Program-made: the position numbers and the translations under genes
Shown here: positions 7,534 to 16,235 of the stretch, piece by piece
Position numbering within the stretch: the stretch's first letter is position 1
Layout: each line of letters starts with the position of its first letter
The notes under the pieces: generated by a model
Databases searched by the model: none
Told to the model about the DNA's origin: nothing
Seen by the model: only the letters and a program-made list of their open reading frames with translations
Assembly (NCBI GenBank): GCA_003225495.1
Contig: QIAJ01000046.1
Location: 1 to 55,376 of the forward strand
Direction of reading: 5' to 3'
From: Acidobacteriota bacterium
GTDB taxonomy: Bacteria > Acidobacteriota > Terriglobia > Terriglobales > Acidobacteriaceae
DNA length: 55,376 bases

Positions 7534-8118
7534 TTATTTTTTGTCATCTTTTTCCTTTTTCTTGTCGTCTTTGTCTCCACCTTCTTCCACTTGCAAGTTG
7601 TTCTCGACCGAGAAGACACCGGACACTCCATTGGCTTGCATGCCAGCTATTTGCTTATCCATGGCGCGGGCTACGACACCCTCGAGCGCTACGTGACCGT
7701 TTTTTACGATGATGTGAATTGGAGGCACTGCGCGAAGCTGGTAAGGGGCCAGTACGCTGTTGCCATAGATGGCGCGATATACCGCGCGGCGGATGTTGTC
7801 ATCGTTGATGGAAGTGGGAAGGACCTCGATGTTGTTGACGACTTTCTCCACGCCTTCAATGCGCTTCACGACATTTTCAGCGTCCGACTTGAGGGTGGGA
7901 CGGGAAACCTGTCCTAAGAGGGTTACGGTGCCGTCGGGATCGACCTTGTAGGCCAGGTTGTCGAATACGCCGTAGAAAGGAAGCATGACAAGTTCGTGAC
8001 GGACTTCCTTGGTGATGCGTTGGATGGCTTTCGGACTGAGGGCTTCGCGATTGCTCTGAGCCATCACTGAAAAGGACAGGGCAGAGACCAGAACCACGAA
8101 CCAGAGTGACTTTTTCAT
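7534..8118 (-). CDS. Secreted protein with two BON domains
   Basis: BON domains are thought to bind phospholipid or envelope surfaces (OsmY-like). The 194-residue product has an N-terminal signal peptide (MKKSLWFVVLVSALSFSVMA, cleavage near AQS). A first BON domain follows (about 30-105, LAYKVDPDGTVTLLGQV and GVEKVVNNIEVLP). The second is about 106-180 (IHIIVKNGHVALEGVV, ending VENNLQV). The tail is a highly charged Lys/Asp string (GGDKDDKKKEKDDKK). A ribosome binding site (GAGGT) precedes the ATG, unlike many neighbours. The role is probably periplasmic or envelope maintenance, but it is not specific from sequence. Confidence 0.9.
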   Translation of the reverse strand: MKKSLWFVVLVSALSFSVMAQSNREALSPKAIQRITKEVRHELVMLPFYGVFDNLAYKVDPDGTVTLLGQVSRPTLKSDAENVVKRIEGVEKVVNNIEVLPTSINDDNIRRAVYRAIYGNSVLAPYQLRAVPPIHIIVKNGHVALEGVVARAMDKQIAGMQANGVSGVFSVENNLQVEEGGDKDDKKKEKDDKK

Positions 8119-8242
8119 CGACTTACCTCGGGGGAACTGAATTTTTCGTTTGGGAACCTAAATACACACACAGAAGACGAGATCGGTGAACGGAAGGTTG
8201 CTTGCCTACATCAGATCGGATCATTCCAGCGCGTCATCGTCA

Positions 8243-9301
8243 TTATTGCCGGTTTGCGATGAAGCAATCATGTAGCAGGGGCTGTCCGAACCTGGAGACA
8301 ACTTCGGGCGGTACATCTTTTTCGTCGAGCTGGTGAAAGCTGAAATCGATGGCTCCGCCGGGATGAACGGTTCCGAGCAGATAGCCGTAGACGTTGGTCC
8401 TGGCGGTCTTCGCGTCTCCGGCATTTGGAGGTAATGCGTAGCGGACGGCCCCAGCGGTACCGACGATCCACCCCGGGAGGACGCCCCCGTTGGTACGCCA
8501 GTAGTCGGTGTTGAAGATCCCTTCCATGAAGAAGTGAGAGTGGCTGGCGAGGACGTATACATTTTTGTGAGCGTTGTTCTGGGCAGCGATCAACTGCTGG
8601 TAAATGGCGCGGCCGGTGGCCTCGCCCTGCGCGCTTTCACTCATGCTGTGACTCTTGCTGATGCTGTCGGGCAGGGCTTCATGCATGCCGACGACGATGG
8701 TATGGATGGAGGGATTGCCGGTATCGGCTTTCAGTACGCCAGCGAACCATGCCATTTGATTGGCGTCGAATTGGTCGATGGAAGCGTTATCGAGGTTGAT
8801 GAAGTCCACGCCGGTTCGCTGCCAGTGGTAGTAAGTATGCAGACGGTGATCCTTGGGATCGTCCTTAAGGCGCTGCTTCTGAAGTTCGGGGGTATCAAGC
8901 CAGTCGGCGAACTGGATGGTGAATTCCGGGCGCGTCTTGGGCGGAATGGTTTCGTGATTCCCGATTCCGAGAAAGAACGGCATGTCACCGAAGGGGACGA
9001 TCTGATTTTGGATAAAGTCATCCCAGGCGCGATTTTCGTAGTCGATGATAAGGAGCGGCGCTCCGCTGGCGGTGGCGAGTTGCTTGAAGTCCTGATCGAA
9101 GGTGTAGATGGCGCGCAGGTCGCCGAGGTGCCAATAAAAGGCGGCTTGATCGTGGCGAGCGCCGGCTGCGATTGCGGGCATGACAATGTCTCCGCAATTA
9201 CGGGAGTCGCCGGAGACGGCGAAGGTCCAGGTCGGCTGGGCACGGGCGAGGAGAGATAGCGTTGTGCAGAGCAGGAGCAGTGCGCCAAACTTTGAAATCA
9301 T
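8243..9301 (-). CDS. Secreted calcineurin-like metallophosphoesterase
   Basis: The 352-residue protein has a signal peptide (about 1-21, ending ARA). It carries the dispersed metal-ligand motifs of the metallophosphoesterase fold: SGDSR near residue 30, WHLGDLRA near 58, GIGNHE near 115, a His in VVGMHEALP and ASHSHFF late in the domain. The family hydrolyses phosphomono- or diesters with two metal ions, and the substrate cannot be predicted. The catalytic GNH[ED] is intact. The gene is monocistronic between the BON gene and the RND pump. The start codon lies six bases after a TATCAT box, suggesting leaderless expression. Confidence 0.87.
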   Translation of the reverse strand: MISKFGALLLLCTTLSLLARAQPTWTFAVSGDSRNCGDIVMPAIAAGARHDQAAFYWHLGDLRAIYTFDQDFKQLATASGAPLLIIDYENRAWDDFIQNQIVPFGDMPFFLGIGNHETIPPKTRPEFTIQFADWLDTPELQKQRLKDDPKDHRLHTYYHWQRTGVDFINLDNASIDQFDANQMAWFAGVLKADTGNPSIHTIVVGMHEALPDSISKSHSMSESAQGEATGRAIYQQLIAAQNNAHKNVYVLASHSHFFMEGIFNTDYWRTNGGVLPGWIVGTAGAVRYALPPNAGDAKTARTNVYGYLLGTVHPGGAIDFSFHQLDEKDVPPEVVSRFGQPLLHDCFIANRQ

Positions 9302-9307
9302 GGCGAA

Positions 9308-9313
9308 ATGATA
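9308..9313 (-). promoter_or_regulatory. -10-like TATCAT before the metallophosphoesterase gene
   Basis: Read on the minus strand, TATCAT ends six bases before the ATG at 9301, with no Shine-Dalgarno sequence in between. Same arrangement as yqeY and gatB. Confidence 0.45.
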
Positions 9314-9337
9314 ACGCTTACAGCATGAATGCTGCCT

Positions 9338-9358
9338 GGACGGGTCAGAGACCCGTCC
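9338..9358. repeat. 21-base perfect hairpin, copy 3
   Basis: GGACGGGT-CAGAG-ACCCGTCC, followed by CTACACG. It lies between the end of the RND pump gene and the start of the metallophosphoesterase gene, and could serve as an incidental terminator for the pump. Nearly identical to copy 2 in parB. Confidence 0.8.
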
Positions 9359-9368
9359 CTACACGTTC

Positions 9369-12300
9369 TCAGGCTGATTTGGTCTTGCGGCGTTCGCGAA
9401 AGCCTTCGATCAGAAGATAAAGGACCGGAATGAAGAACAGGTTCAGGATCGTGCTCATGATCATGCCGCCGAAGACGGTGGTGCCGACCGAGTGGCGTCC
9501 ATTTTCGCCGGCTCCGCTGGCGGCGACCAGCGGAACAACTCCCAGAATAAAGGCGAACGAGGTCATGAGAATTGGCCGGAGGCGGATCCGGGCCGCCTCG
9601 ACGGCGGAGTCCACGATGGTCATGCCGCGTTTGCGAAGCTGCTCGGCAAATTCAACGATCAAGATCGCGTTCTTCGATGACAGACCGACCAGCATGACGA
9701 GTCCTACCTGGCAGTACACGTCGTTCTGCTGTCCGCGGATCCATTGTGCAGAAAGTGCGCCCAGCAGCGCCATCGGTACCGCCAGCAGAATGATGAAGGG
9801 GAGCACGAAACTTTCATATTGCGCCGACAGCGTGAGGTAGACGACCACCACTCCGAGTCCGAACAGAATGACGGTGGTGCTGCCGGATTGCAATTCTTCC
9901 AGCGAGATTCCCGACCATTCATAGGTGAAGCCCTGGGGCAAGACCTTGGCGGAGGTTTGTTGCATGGCATCGATGGCCTGGCCGGAACTGAAGCCGGGGG
10001 CGGCAACACCGGTGATTTCGGTTGCGCGAAACAGGTTGTAGTGGCTGATGACCTGGGGGGCGGCGGTCTGGCCAATCGCGAGCAAATTCTCAAGCGGAAT
10101 CATGGCGCCGGAATCGGAGCGGACGTAGTACTCCTTGATGTCCTGCGGCCGCGCGCGAAATTGTTTGTCGGCCTGCACGTACACGCGATAGGAACGGTTG
10201 TTGAAGTCGAAGTCGTTAATGTAGGCTGACCCCATGTAAACGCTGAGGGTATCCGTGATCTGGCTAAGCGGAACATGCAGGCTCTTGGCTTTTTCGCGGT
10301 CGATGGTCACGACAAACTGCGGATCTCCAGCGGTGTAGGTGCTGAACAGGCTGACCAGATCCTTCTCTTTGCGGGCGCCACCTTCGCGAATGAGGTCGTG
10401 TGTGGCTTTGTCCAATTCCTGGAGGGTATGGTTGCCCTGGTCCTGCACTTCGAATTGGAATCCACCGAACGCGCCGAGGCCCTGGACGGCGGGCGGTTCA
10501 ACAGCAATCACAAGGGCTCCCGATATTCCGAACATGCGGCCGCGAATGCGGTTGAGGATGGCCGCGGCACTCTGGTCCTTTCCCTGACGCTTGGAATACG
10601 GTTGAAGCGTCACAAAAACCAAACCGCGATTGGGCGCGCTTCCGCCAAAACTGAAGCCCGAGACCGCGAACGTACCGCGAATTTCAGGGACGGTTTTGGT
10701 GATAGCTGTAACCTGCTGGCCAATCTTGCTGGTGTACTCGAGCGACGCGCCCGAGGGAGCCTGCACAATCACGATCAGATAGCCCTGGTCTTCATTCGGA
10801 ACGAAACCTTTCGGGACGCGTTGAAATACGAAGTACGCGAGCCCGAGGCCGGCGGCGAAGAGGATGAGGGCCACCGGTTCGTAGCGCAGGAAAGTGCGCA
10901 GCGCATGGACGTATCCGTTCGTGATCGTTTCGATGACGCGGTCGACGCGACGGAAAAACCAGTTCTCCCCGCCGTGCTTGCGGCCCAGCAGCAGCGCGGA
11001 CAAAGCGGGAGTCAATGTCAGAGCGTTGAAGGCTGAGATCGCGATGGAGAATGCGATCGTCAGCGCGAACTGCCGGAAAAGAATTCCGGTGGTGCCGGGA
11101 AAGAAGGCGACCGGTACGAACACTGCGACCAGCACCAGCGAGGTGGCAATCACGGCGCCGGTGACTTCCCGCATCGCGTCAGAAGCGGCTTTGGTTGGAT
11201 CGTGCTCACCTTCCTGCAGGTGACGCTCGATGTTTTCGATGACGACGATGGCGTCGTCAACCACCAGCCCGGTGGCGAGGGTGATACCAAAAAGTGTCAG
11301 CGTATTGACGGAGAATCCCAATAGCTTGACGAACGCGAAGGTTCCGATCAGCGAGACGGGGATGGTCACAGCCGGAATGACGGTGGAGCGCCAATCCTGA
11401 AGAAATATGAAGATGACTAGAATGACGAGCAGGATTGCCTCGCCCAAGGTGGAGATCACGTCGCGGATCGATTCGCTGACGGCATCGGTGGTGTCGAAGG
11501 CGACTTCGACCTTCATGCCGGGCGGAAAGCGTTTCGAGAGGCGGTCCAATTCGGCGAGGCAGCGGCGGTGGACGTCGAGGGCATTGGCGGTAGAGAGTTG
11601 CGTGACGCCGATGCCGACAGCTTGCTGTCCGTTGTAATCGAGATTGGAGCCGTAGTCTTCGGCACCGAGTTCGGCGCGACCCACATCGCGCAGGCGTACC
11701 AGAGTGCCGTCGTTGTTGCTCTTGAGGATGATGTTGTCAAACTGCGAGGCTTCGGAAAGGCGGCCGACGGCGCGGACACTGATCTGAAATTGCTGGCCTG
11801 GAATTGCGGGCTGCGAACCGACCTGTCCGGCGGCGACTTCGACGTTCTGCTCGGAGAGCGCGCTCACGACATCGGGCGCGGTCAGGGCGCGGCTGGCCAT
11901 TTTTTCGGGATCGAGCCAGAGGCGCATGGAATACTTGCGCTCTCCGAAGATGAAAACTTCGGCCACGCCGGGAACACGCTTGAGGCTGTCGCGAACGTAA
12001 ACATCAAGATAATTGCTCATGAAGAGCGGAGAGTAGCGTCCATCAGGCGCGAAGACGGCGCCGCCAAAGACAAAATTCTGCGAACTCTTCTGAACGGTAA
12101 TTCCGACTTGCTTGACTGCATTGGGGAGGCGTCCCTGGGCGGTATTGACGCGGTTCTGAATATCTACCGAGGCAAGGTCGGGGTTGCGGGTGAGATCGAA
12201 GGTGGCGGTAATCGAACTCACGCCATCGTTGGTAGAGGACGAAGTTATGTACTTCATCCCTTCGGCGCCGTTGATCTGCTGCTCGAGGGGTGTGGTGACA

Positions 12301-12479
12301 GCCGATTCGACTGTCTGCGCGCTGGCTCCAGTATAGAAACTGCTCACGGTGACTTGCGGCGGAGCGAGATCGGGGAACTGGGCGATTGGGAGCGTGGGGA
12401 TAACGGCGGCGCCCGCAAGAATGATGAGCAGCGCGCAGACGGTCGAGAAAACGGGGCGGTGAATGAAGAAATCAACCAT
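9369..12479 (-). CDS. RND multidrug efflux transporter, HAE1/AcrB-type
   Basis: Inner-membrane, proton-driven exporter of hydrophobic compounds. The length of 1036 residues is normal for the family. N-terminal MVDFFIHRPVFSTVCALLIILAG is TM1. The TM4 proton relay GLVVDDAIVVIENIERH contains the paired Asp, and TM10 has SSKNAILIVEFAEQL with the relay Lys. QINGAEGMKYITS and the porter-domain repeats are also present. The gene lies 141 bases downstream of its membrane-fusion adaptor on the same strand, so they form a two-gene operon. No outer-membrane TolC-type channel gene accompanies them and no adjacent TetR regulator is present, so the channel must come from elsewhere. The gap between the two genes holds a heptamer repeat. 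Confidence 0.96.
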   Translation of the reverse strand: MVDFFIHRPVFSTVCALLIILAGAAVIPTLPIAQFPDLAPPQVTVSSFYTGASAQTVESAVTTPLEQQINGAEGMKYITSSSTNDGVSSITATFDLTRNPDLASVDIQNRVNTAQGRLPNAVKQVGITVQKSSQNFVFGGAVFAPDGRYSPLFMSNYLDVYVRDSLKRVPGVAEVFIFGERKYSMRLWLDPEKMASRALTAPDVVSALSEQNVEVAAGQVGSQPAIPGQQFQISVRAVGRLSEASQFDNIILKSNNDGTLVRLRDVGRAELGAEDYGSNLDYNGQQAVGIGVTQLSTANALDVHRRCLAELDRLSKRFPPGMKVEVAFDTTDAVSESIRDVISTLGEAILLVILVIFIFLQDWRSTVIPAVTIPVSLIGTFAFVKLLGFSVNTLTLFGITLATGLVVDDAIVVIENIERHLQEGEHDPTKAASDAMREVTGAVIATSLVLVAVFVPVAFFPGTTGILFRQFALTIAFSIAISAFNALTLTPALSALLLGRKHGGENWFFRRVDRVIETITNGYVHALRTFLRYEPVALILFAAGLGLAYFVFQRVPKGFVPNEDQGYLIVIVQAPSGASLEYTSKIGQQVTAITKTVPEIRGTFAVSGFSFGGSAPNRGLVFVTLQPYSKRQGKDQSAAAILNRIRGRMFGISGALVIAVEPPAVQGLGAFGGFQFEVQDQGNHTLQELDKATHDLIREGGARKEKDLVSLFSTYTAGDPQFVVTIDREKAKSLHVPLSQITDTLSVYMGSAYINDFDFNNRSYRVYVQADKQFRARPQDIKEYYVRSDSGAMIPLENLLAIGQTAAPQVISHYNLFRATEITGVAAPGFSSGQAIDAMQQTSAKVLPQGFTYEWSGISLEELQSGSTTVILFGLGVVVVYLTLSAQYESFVLPFIILLAVPMALLGALSAQWIRGQQNDVYCQVGLVMLVGLSSKNAILIVEFAEQLRKRGMTIVDSAVEAARIRLRPILMTSFAFILGVVPLVAASGAGENGRHSVGTTVFGGMIMSTILNLFFIPVLYLLIEGFRERRKTKSA

Positions 12480-12492
12480 AGGGGAAATCTTC

Positions 12493-12534
12493 GGTCGCTA
12501 GTCGCTAGTCGCTGGTCGTTAGTCGTTGCTCATT
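12493..12534. repeat. Heptamer repeat between adaptor and pump genes
   Basis: GGTCGCT, AGTCGCT, AGTCGCT, GGTCGTT, AGTCGTT, GCTCATT: six 7-base units, the first five nearly identical. It sits in the leader of the RND gene. Confidence 0.8.
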
Positions 12535-12620
12535 ATTGTTGTCGTTATCGTTCTTATTACGTTCGCGGGCAGGCAATGTCCACACCCCTGTGTCCGCGGG
12601 TTCGCTGCTCATTATCGCCA

Positions 12621-13736
12621 TTACGAGGTAGTTTCTTGCGGAACAACGGGGATGCCGTCAATCAGGAACTGGGTTCCGGTGACGACAACTTTGTCTCCGG
12701 CCTTGATTCCGTCCAGTACAACATAGTCGTTGCCTACGATTTCGCCAACCTGCAAGGGCTTCTGGTGGACTACGTATCCGCCCTTGGAATCGGACTCGGC
12801 GACGAAAGCGAAATAGAGTCCGCCGATACGGGAGACGGCGATCACCGGGACGACGGGATGTTGCTGGCGGCCCCAGACGACACGCGCGCGAATGAACTGG
12901 GCGTTGCGCAGGGCATCATTGTTATTCGGTACCTGGGCCTTCACCAGCACGGTTTGAGTTGTGTTATCTACCTGGGGCGAGATGAAACTGACGTGGCTGG
13001 AGGCTAGCCGTTTGCCGGAGGCGTCCACGAGTTCGACGGGAAGGTTCATTTTCAATTGCGCGCTCTTCTCAACCGGGATATAGACATAGGCTTCGAGGGT
13101 ACCGGGACGATCCACGGTGGTGAGGAGGGTGGTGGTCTGGACGCGGTCGCCGACGCGGACAGGAATGTCGCCAACGATCCCCGCGCGGGGCGCGACCACC
13201 TGATAGTAGTTCAGCTGCACCTGCTGCTCCCGGACGTTGGCGCCGAGGGCCTGAAGCTGCGATTGGGCTGCATCGAGGGCGGCACGCGCCTGGTCAAGAT
13301 CCTGGCGGCTCACCACTCCGGCATTTGCTAGCCCGCTGATGCGAGTGTAATTCTGTTGGGCCCACTTGACCTGGGCCTCCTGGGCGGCGCGGGCGTCTTC
13401 CTGGCTTTTGACGGCAGCTTGCTGCTTGGCAGGATCGATCTGGATCAACCGCGTGCCGGGCGCTACGTGCTGTCCGGAGTGCACATAGATCTGCGTGATG
13501 ATGCCGTCGACCTGCGGCATGATGGCGGCGGTGTCGCGGGATTTCAGGGTGGCGACATAGTCGGTGGTGTCATTCACGTTCGCGGGGTGAGCCGTCTTCA
13601 CCTGCACCGGCATGGCTTGCGGAGCTCCTGCTTGCGCGCCTTTTTTTTCGGAGCAGGCGGTGGTGAAGAGAAAGAGTGCGCTCAAAAAAAGAGCGGGAGT
13701 TAAAGTCAAAACAGATCCAGCAGGCAGTCGTTGCAT
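12621..13736 (-). CDS. RND efflux periplasmic adaptor (membrane-fusion protein)
   Basis: Connects the RND pump to an outer-membrane channel. The 371-residue product starts with a signal sequence ending in FLFTTACSEKKG. The Cys there is a plausible lipid attachment site, although the lipobox is not ideal (T at -3). The AcrA-like order follows. A first half-lipoyl strand has IMPQVDGIITQIYVHSGQHV. A coiled-coil hairpin follows (about 100-165, heptad Ala/Gln/Leu-rich). The second lipoyl half has VVAPRAGIVGDIPVRVGD. A beta-barrel domain and a membrane-proximal domain with KAGDKVVVTGTQFLIDGIPV end the protein. It is the first gene of the operon with the pump. Confidence 0.94.
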   Translation of the reverse strand: MQRLPAGSVLTLTPALFLSALFLFTTACSEKKGAQAGAPQAMPVQVKTAHPANVNDTTDYVATLKSRDTAAIMPQVDGIITQIYVHSGQHVAPGTRLIQIDPAKQQAAVKSQEDARAAQEAQVKWAQQNYTRISGLANAGVVSRQDLDQARAALDAAQSQLQALGANVREQQVQLNYYQVVAPRAGIVGDIPVRVGDRVQTTTLLTTVDRPGTLEAYVYIPVEKSAQLKMNLPVELVDASGKRLASSHVSFISPQVDNTTQTVLVKAQVPNNNDALRNAQFIRARVVWGRQQHPVVPVIAVSRIGGLYFAFVAESDSKGGYVVHQKPLQVGEIVGNDYVVLDGIKAGDKVVVTGTQFLIDGIPVVPQETTS

Positions 13737-13877
13737 ATCACGTCTCTCATGAAACGGGCGGCGGGGCTGGTCGAGGCAACATGAACTGGGCAGCCCAACC
13801 CCAGCTAAGGAGTTTAGTAGATTCCCGACAAGGTTGCAGGATCCCAGGAATTAGATGGTCTGCTAGGCTGTTTTGTC

Positions 13878-14906
13878 ATGAAACCAAGCCGGAGTTTTGC
13901 CAGCGACAACAATGCGGTGGTCCATCCGGAGGTAATGGAGGCGATCGCGCGGGTCAATCAGGGGCATGCGGTCGGGTATGGGGATGATCCGCAGACGGAT
14001 TCGGCAGTGCGGAAGTTTCGGGAACACTTTGGGGAGCGTGTGGAAGTCTTCTTCGTCTTCAACGGTACGGCGGCGAATTGTTTGAGTTTGCAGGCGCTGA
14101 CCCAGCCATATCATGCGGTGCTTTGTTCGGAGATATCGCACATTTATACGGATGAGTGCGGCGCGCCTGAGCGGCTCACCGGATGCAAGCTGCTTCCGCT
14201 GGCGGCGGCGGTTGGGAAGTTAACGGTGGAAACGGTGTCGCATGCGTATCACGGGATCGGCGACCAGCATCATGTCCAGCCGAAGGTGATTTCGATTACG
14301 CAGACTACCGAGATGGGCACGATTTACCGTACGGCGGAGGTTGAGGCGCTGTCGCGGTTTGCGCATGACCGGGATATGTTTCTGCACATGGATGGAGCGC
14401 GGATTTCAAACGCCGCGGTGGCACAGGGACTGACGCTGCGTCAGGCGACGCGCGACCTGGGAGTCGATGTCTTGTCATTCGGCGGCACCAAGAACGGGGT
14501 GATGGGCGCGGAAGCGGTGGTGTTCTTCCGTCCGCAGCTGGCGCGGAATTTTTTGTTTACGCGGAAGCAGGGAATGCAACTGGCATCGAAGATGCGCTAT
14601 CTGTCAGTGCAGATGGAAGCTTTGCTGACGGATGATCTGTGGCGGCGCAATGCCGAGCACGCCAACCGGATGGCAAAGCTGCTCGAGCAGGAGATTAAGA
14701 AGATCAAGAATGCGAAGATCGTCTATCCGGTGGAAGCGAATGGAGTGTTCGCGAAGATTCCGCGGGACGCGGTTGCGAAGATTCAGGAGCGGTACTTCTT
14801 CTATGTCTGGAATGAGGAGGAATCCGTCGTGCGCTGGATGTGCTCGTTCGATACGACGGAGGAAGATGTCCGGCAATTTGCGGCATTCGTTAGAGACGGT
14901 CGGTAA
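13878..14906 (+). CDS. ltaE: Low-specificity L-threonine aldolase
   Basis: PLP enzyme cleaving threonine or allo-threonine to glycine and acetaldehyde. The 342-residue product has the family start SFASDNNAVVHPEVMEAI, then GYGDD, FNGTAANCLSLQAL (cofactor phosphate contacts), HMDGARISNAA (Asp and Arg of the active site) and SFGGTKNGVMGAEAVVF with the Schiff-base Lys. The gene is divergent from the efflux operon. It is followed after seven bases by a small zincin gene, presumably co-transcribed. Stereospecificity (L versus low-specificity) cannot be settled from sequence. Confidence 0.92.
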   Translation: MKPSRSFASDNNAVVHPEVMEAIARVNQGHAVGYGDDPQTDSAVRKFREHFGERVEVFFVFNGTAANCLSLQALTQPYHAVLCSEISHIYTDECGAPERLTGCKLLPLAAAVGKLTVETVSHAYHGIGDQHHVQPKVISITQTTEMGTIYRTAEVEALSRFAHDRDMFLHMDGARISNAAVAQGLTLRQATRDLGVDVLSFGGTKNGVMGAEAVVFFRPQLARNFLFTRKQGMQLASKMRYLSVQMEALLTDDLWRRNAEHANRMAKLLEQEIKKIKNAKIVYPVEANGVFAKIPRDAVAKIQERYFFYVWNEEESVVRWMCSFDTTEEDVRQFAAFVRDGR

Positions 14907-14913
14907 CTGAAAT

Positions 14914-15264
14914 ATGGAGCGCGAGAAGTTCGTTGGGCTGGTGGAAGAGGTGCTGGATTCGCTGCCGCAGCGATTTCGGGAGCGAGTCCACAATGTCGCG
15001 GTTCTGGTAGAAGACCGGCCGCCGTCGAACGCGCTTAGGGACGGTCGACGTGGACTGGTGATGGGAATTTTTCAGGGAGTACCAGCAACTCGAAAGAGCG
15101 TGTTTGACATTTCGCAGGGGCCAAACCACATCGTGCTATATCAGAAGAATATTGAGGCCGTGTGTTCGGATGAGGCGGAAATCCGCCAGCAGGTCCGGCA
15201 AACGGTGCTGCATGAGCTTGGGCACTATTTTGGGATGGATGAAGAGCAGTTGAAGGACGTCTAG
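14914..15264 (+). CDS. Minimal zincin metallopeptidase (DUF1025-like)
   Basis: A short protein of 116 residues with the zinc-protease helix LHELGHYFGMDEEQL near residues 100-114. HExxH is intact, and the downstream acidic residues are typical of the minimal zincin or possibly ACT-metallopeptidase family. The rest (LPQRFRERVHNVAVLVEDRP, LVMGIFQGVP, ITLYQ-like IVLYQKNIE) matches small bacterial zincins often annotated as metallopeptidase family proteins. The substrate is unknown. It begins seven bases after threonine aldolase and is probably in the same transcript. It converges with the winged-helix regulator gene. Confidence 0.88.
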   Translation: MEREKFVGLVEEVLDSLPQRFRERVHNVAVLVEDRPPSNALRDGRRGLVMGIFQGVPATRKSVFDISQGPNHIVLYQKNIEAVCSDEAEIRQQVRQTVLHELGHYFGMDEEQLKDV

Positions 15265-15272
15265 CTGTGCGC

Positions 15273-16001
15273 TCATTCTTGCGCTGTCTTTATTATCGCG
15301 AGGACGACCGGAAACAGTCGCCGAAAAGTGTCTCCCAGTTTGCGAAAATCGAACGCCGCCGCCGAGAAGAGATAAAGCCGTAGCGGGATTCCAGTCGCGC
15401 CCGTCACCAGAGCTACGATCACGATCAGGCGAGCGCTCCACTCGGGGAGAGAGTTACTGGCCACATGGTCCACATCACTCAGGCGGTGAAGCGCATTCAG
15501 GTAAAACGCGAGATACATGATCTGAATCAGAACGAACAAGCCGCGAACCATTCCTCGATGGGGCGCAGGAATGTGCAGGTCAGGAAGCAAACTGGCATCG
15601 GCCGCGACCGGAGCGCCGCCGGCATTTCGATTGAATAACTCTGATGGATTCGCTCCCATCCCATTCAGGGGTGCAATGAAGCGGTATCCGCGCCGGGCCA
15701 GAGTTTCCACGAAACGCGGACTCGTCGCGGAGTCCCCGAGCGCTTCTCTAATCTTGTTTATCGCTGTATTCAGGCTGTGATCGAAATCGACAAAAGTATC
15801 TGCGGGCCAGACTCTTTGCCGGAGATCTTCGCGAGTTACGATCTTGCCCGCGTGATCGAGCAACATGGCCAGAACCTGAAAGGGTTGCTCCTGAAGGCGC
15901 AGCCGGGCGCCACTCTTGCGAAGTTCTCCAGTCGCAATGTCGAGTTCAAAGACGCCAAAGCGCACAAGTCTGGTTTCGCTGCTCGAAGGTTGCGGCGGCA
16001 T
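15273..16001 (-). CDS. Winged-helix (ToxR/CadC-type) DNA-binding protein with membrane segments
   Basis: Residues 10-112 form a transcriptional-regulator C-terminal-type winged helix: LVRFGVFELDIATGELRKSG, the recognition-helix region DHSLNTAINKIREALGDS and the closing ETLARRGYRFIAPL. This module is greatly expanded in acidobacteria, where it is normally followed by TPR or beta-propeller sensor domains. Here it is followed by a linker and about three hydrophobic segments (roughly 150-170, 188-210 and near the C-terminus). The protein stops at 242 residues, so no sensor domain is present. It may signal directly from the membrane or be a shortened paralog. It converges with the zincin gene and diverges from the small membrane protein. 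Target genes are unknown. Confidence 0.85.
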   Translation of the reverse strand: MPPQPSSSETRLVRFGVFELDIATGELRKSGARLRLQEQPFQVLAMLLDHAGKIVTREDLRQRVWPADTFVDFDHSLNTAINKIREALGDSATSPRFVETLARRGYRFIAPLNGMGANPSELFNRNAGGAPVAADASLLPDLHIPAPHRGMVRGLFVLIQIMYLAFYLNALHRLSDVDHVASNSLPEWSARLIVIVALVTGATGIPLRLYLFSAAAFDFRKLGDTFRRLFPVVLAIIKTAQE

Positions 16002-16062
16002 GACTAAATGTCCGCTAGTTTACACTGCGCCGGAAAGGGAAACTGATCGCGTGGGAAGGGGA

Positions 16063-16068
16063 TACAAT
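16063..16068 (+). promoter_or_regulatory. -10-like TACAAT before the small membrane protein
   Basis: TACAAT ends six bases before the GTG at 16075. A purine-rich GGAAGGGGA lies upstream of the box, too far away to serve as a ribosome binding site for that GTG. Confidence 0.45.
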
Positions 16069-16074
16069 ATCGGC

Positions 16075-16233
16075 GTGGCTAGTCCCGCCCACAAACCTGT
16101 CTCGGACCCCAAACAGCAGCACCGCCACCGCGCATATGCTGCGGAGGCTACTGGACTGATCCTGATGGCGGTAGTCCTGCTGGTCGTGACGATCGTCCGC
16201 TACTGGTCCTACATCAACTGGAGCATGCGCTGA
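16075..16233 (+). CDS. Small single-pass membrane protein, unknown
   Basis: A 52-codon frame from GTG. The first half is hydrophilic with several His and Arg (HKPVSDPKQQHRHRAY). One hydrophobic helix follows (GLILMAVVLLVVTIVRYW), then a short tail YINWSMR. The miaA start lies two bases after its stop, so the two are probably translationally coupled. I do not recognise a family. The positive-inside bias places the N-terminus in the cytoplasm. The GTG was chosen because the hydrophilic-TM architecture and a TACAAT box six bases upstream fit it. A longer in-frame reading upstream overlaps the regulator's promoter region and looks spurious. Confidence 0.55.
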   Translation: MASPAHKPVSDPKQQHRHRAYAAEATGLILMAVVLLVVTIVRYWSYINWSMR

Positions 16234-16235
16234 CG

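Noticed and set aside
11568..13007. 479-codon frame on the plus strand opposite the RND pump and adaptor
   Set aside because: It lies wholly antisense to two well-supported genes, has no recognisable domain, and is a by-product of high-GC codon use.
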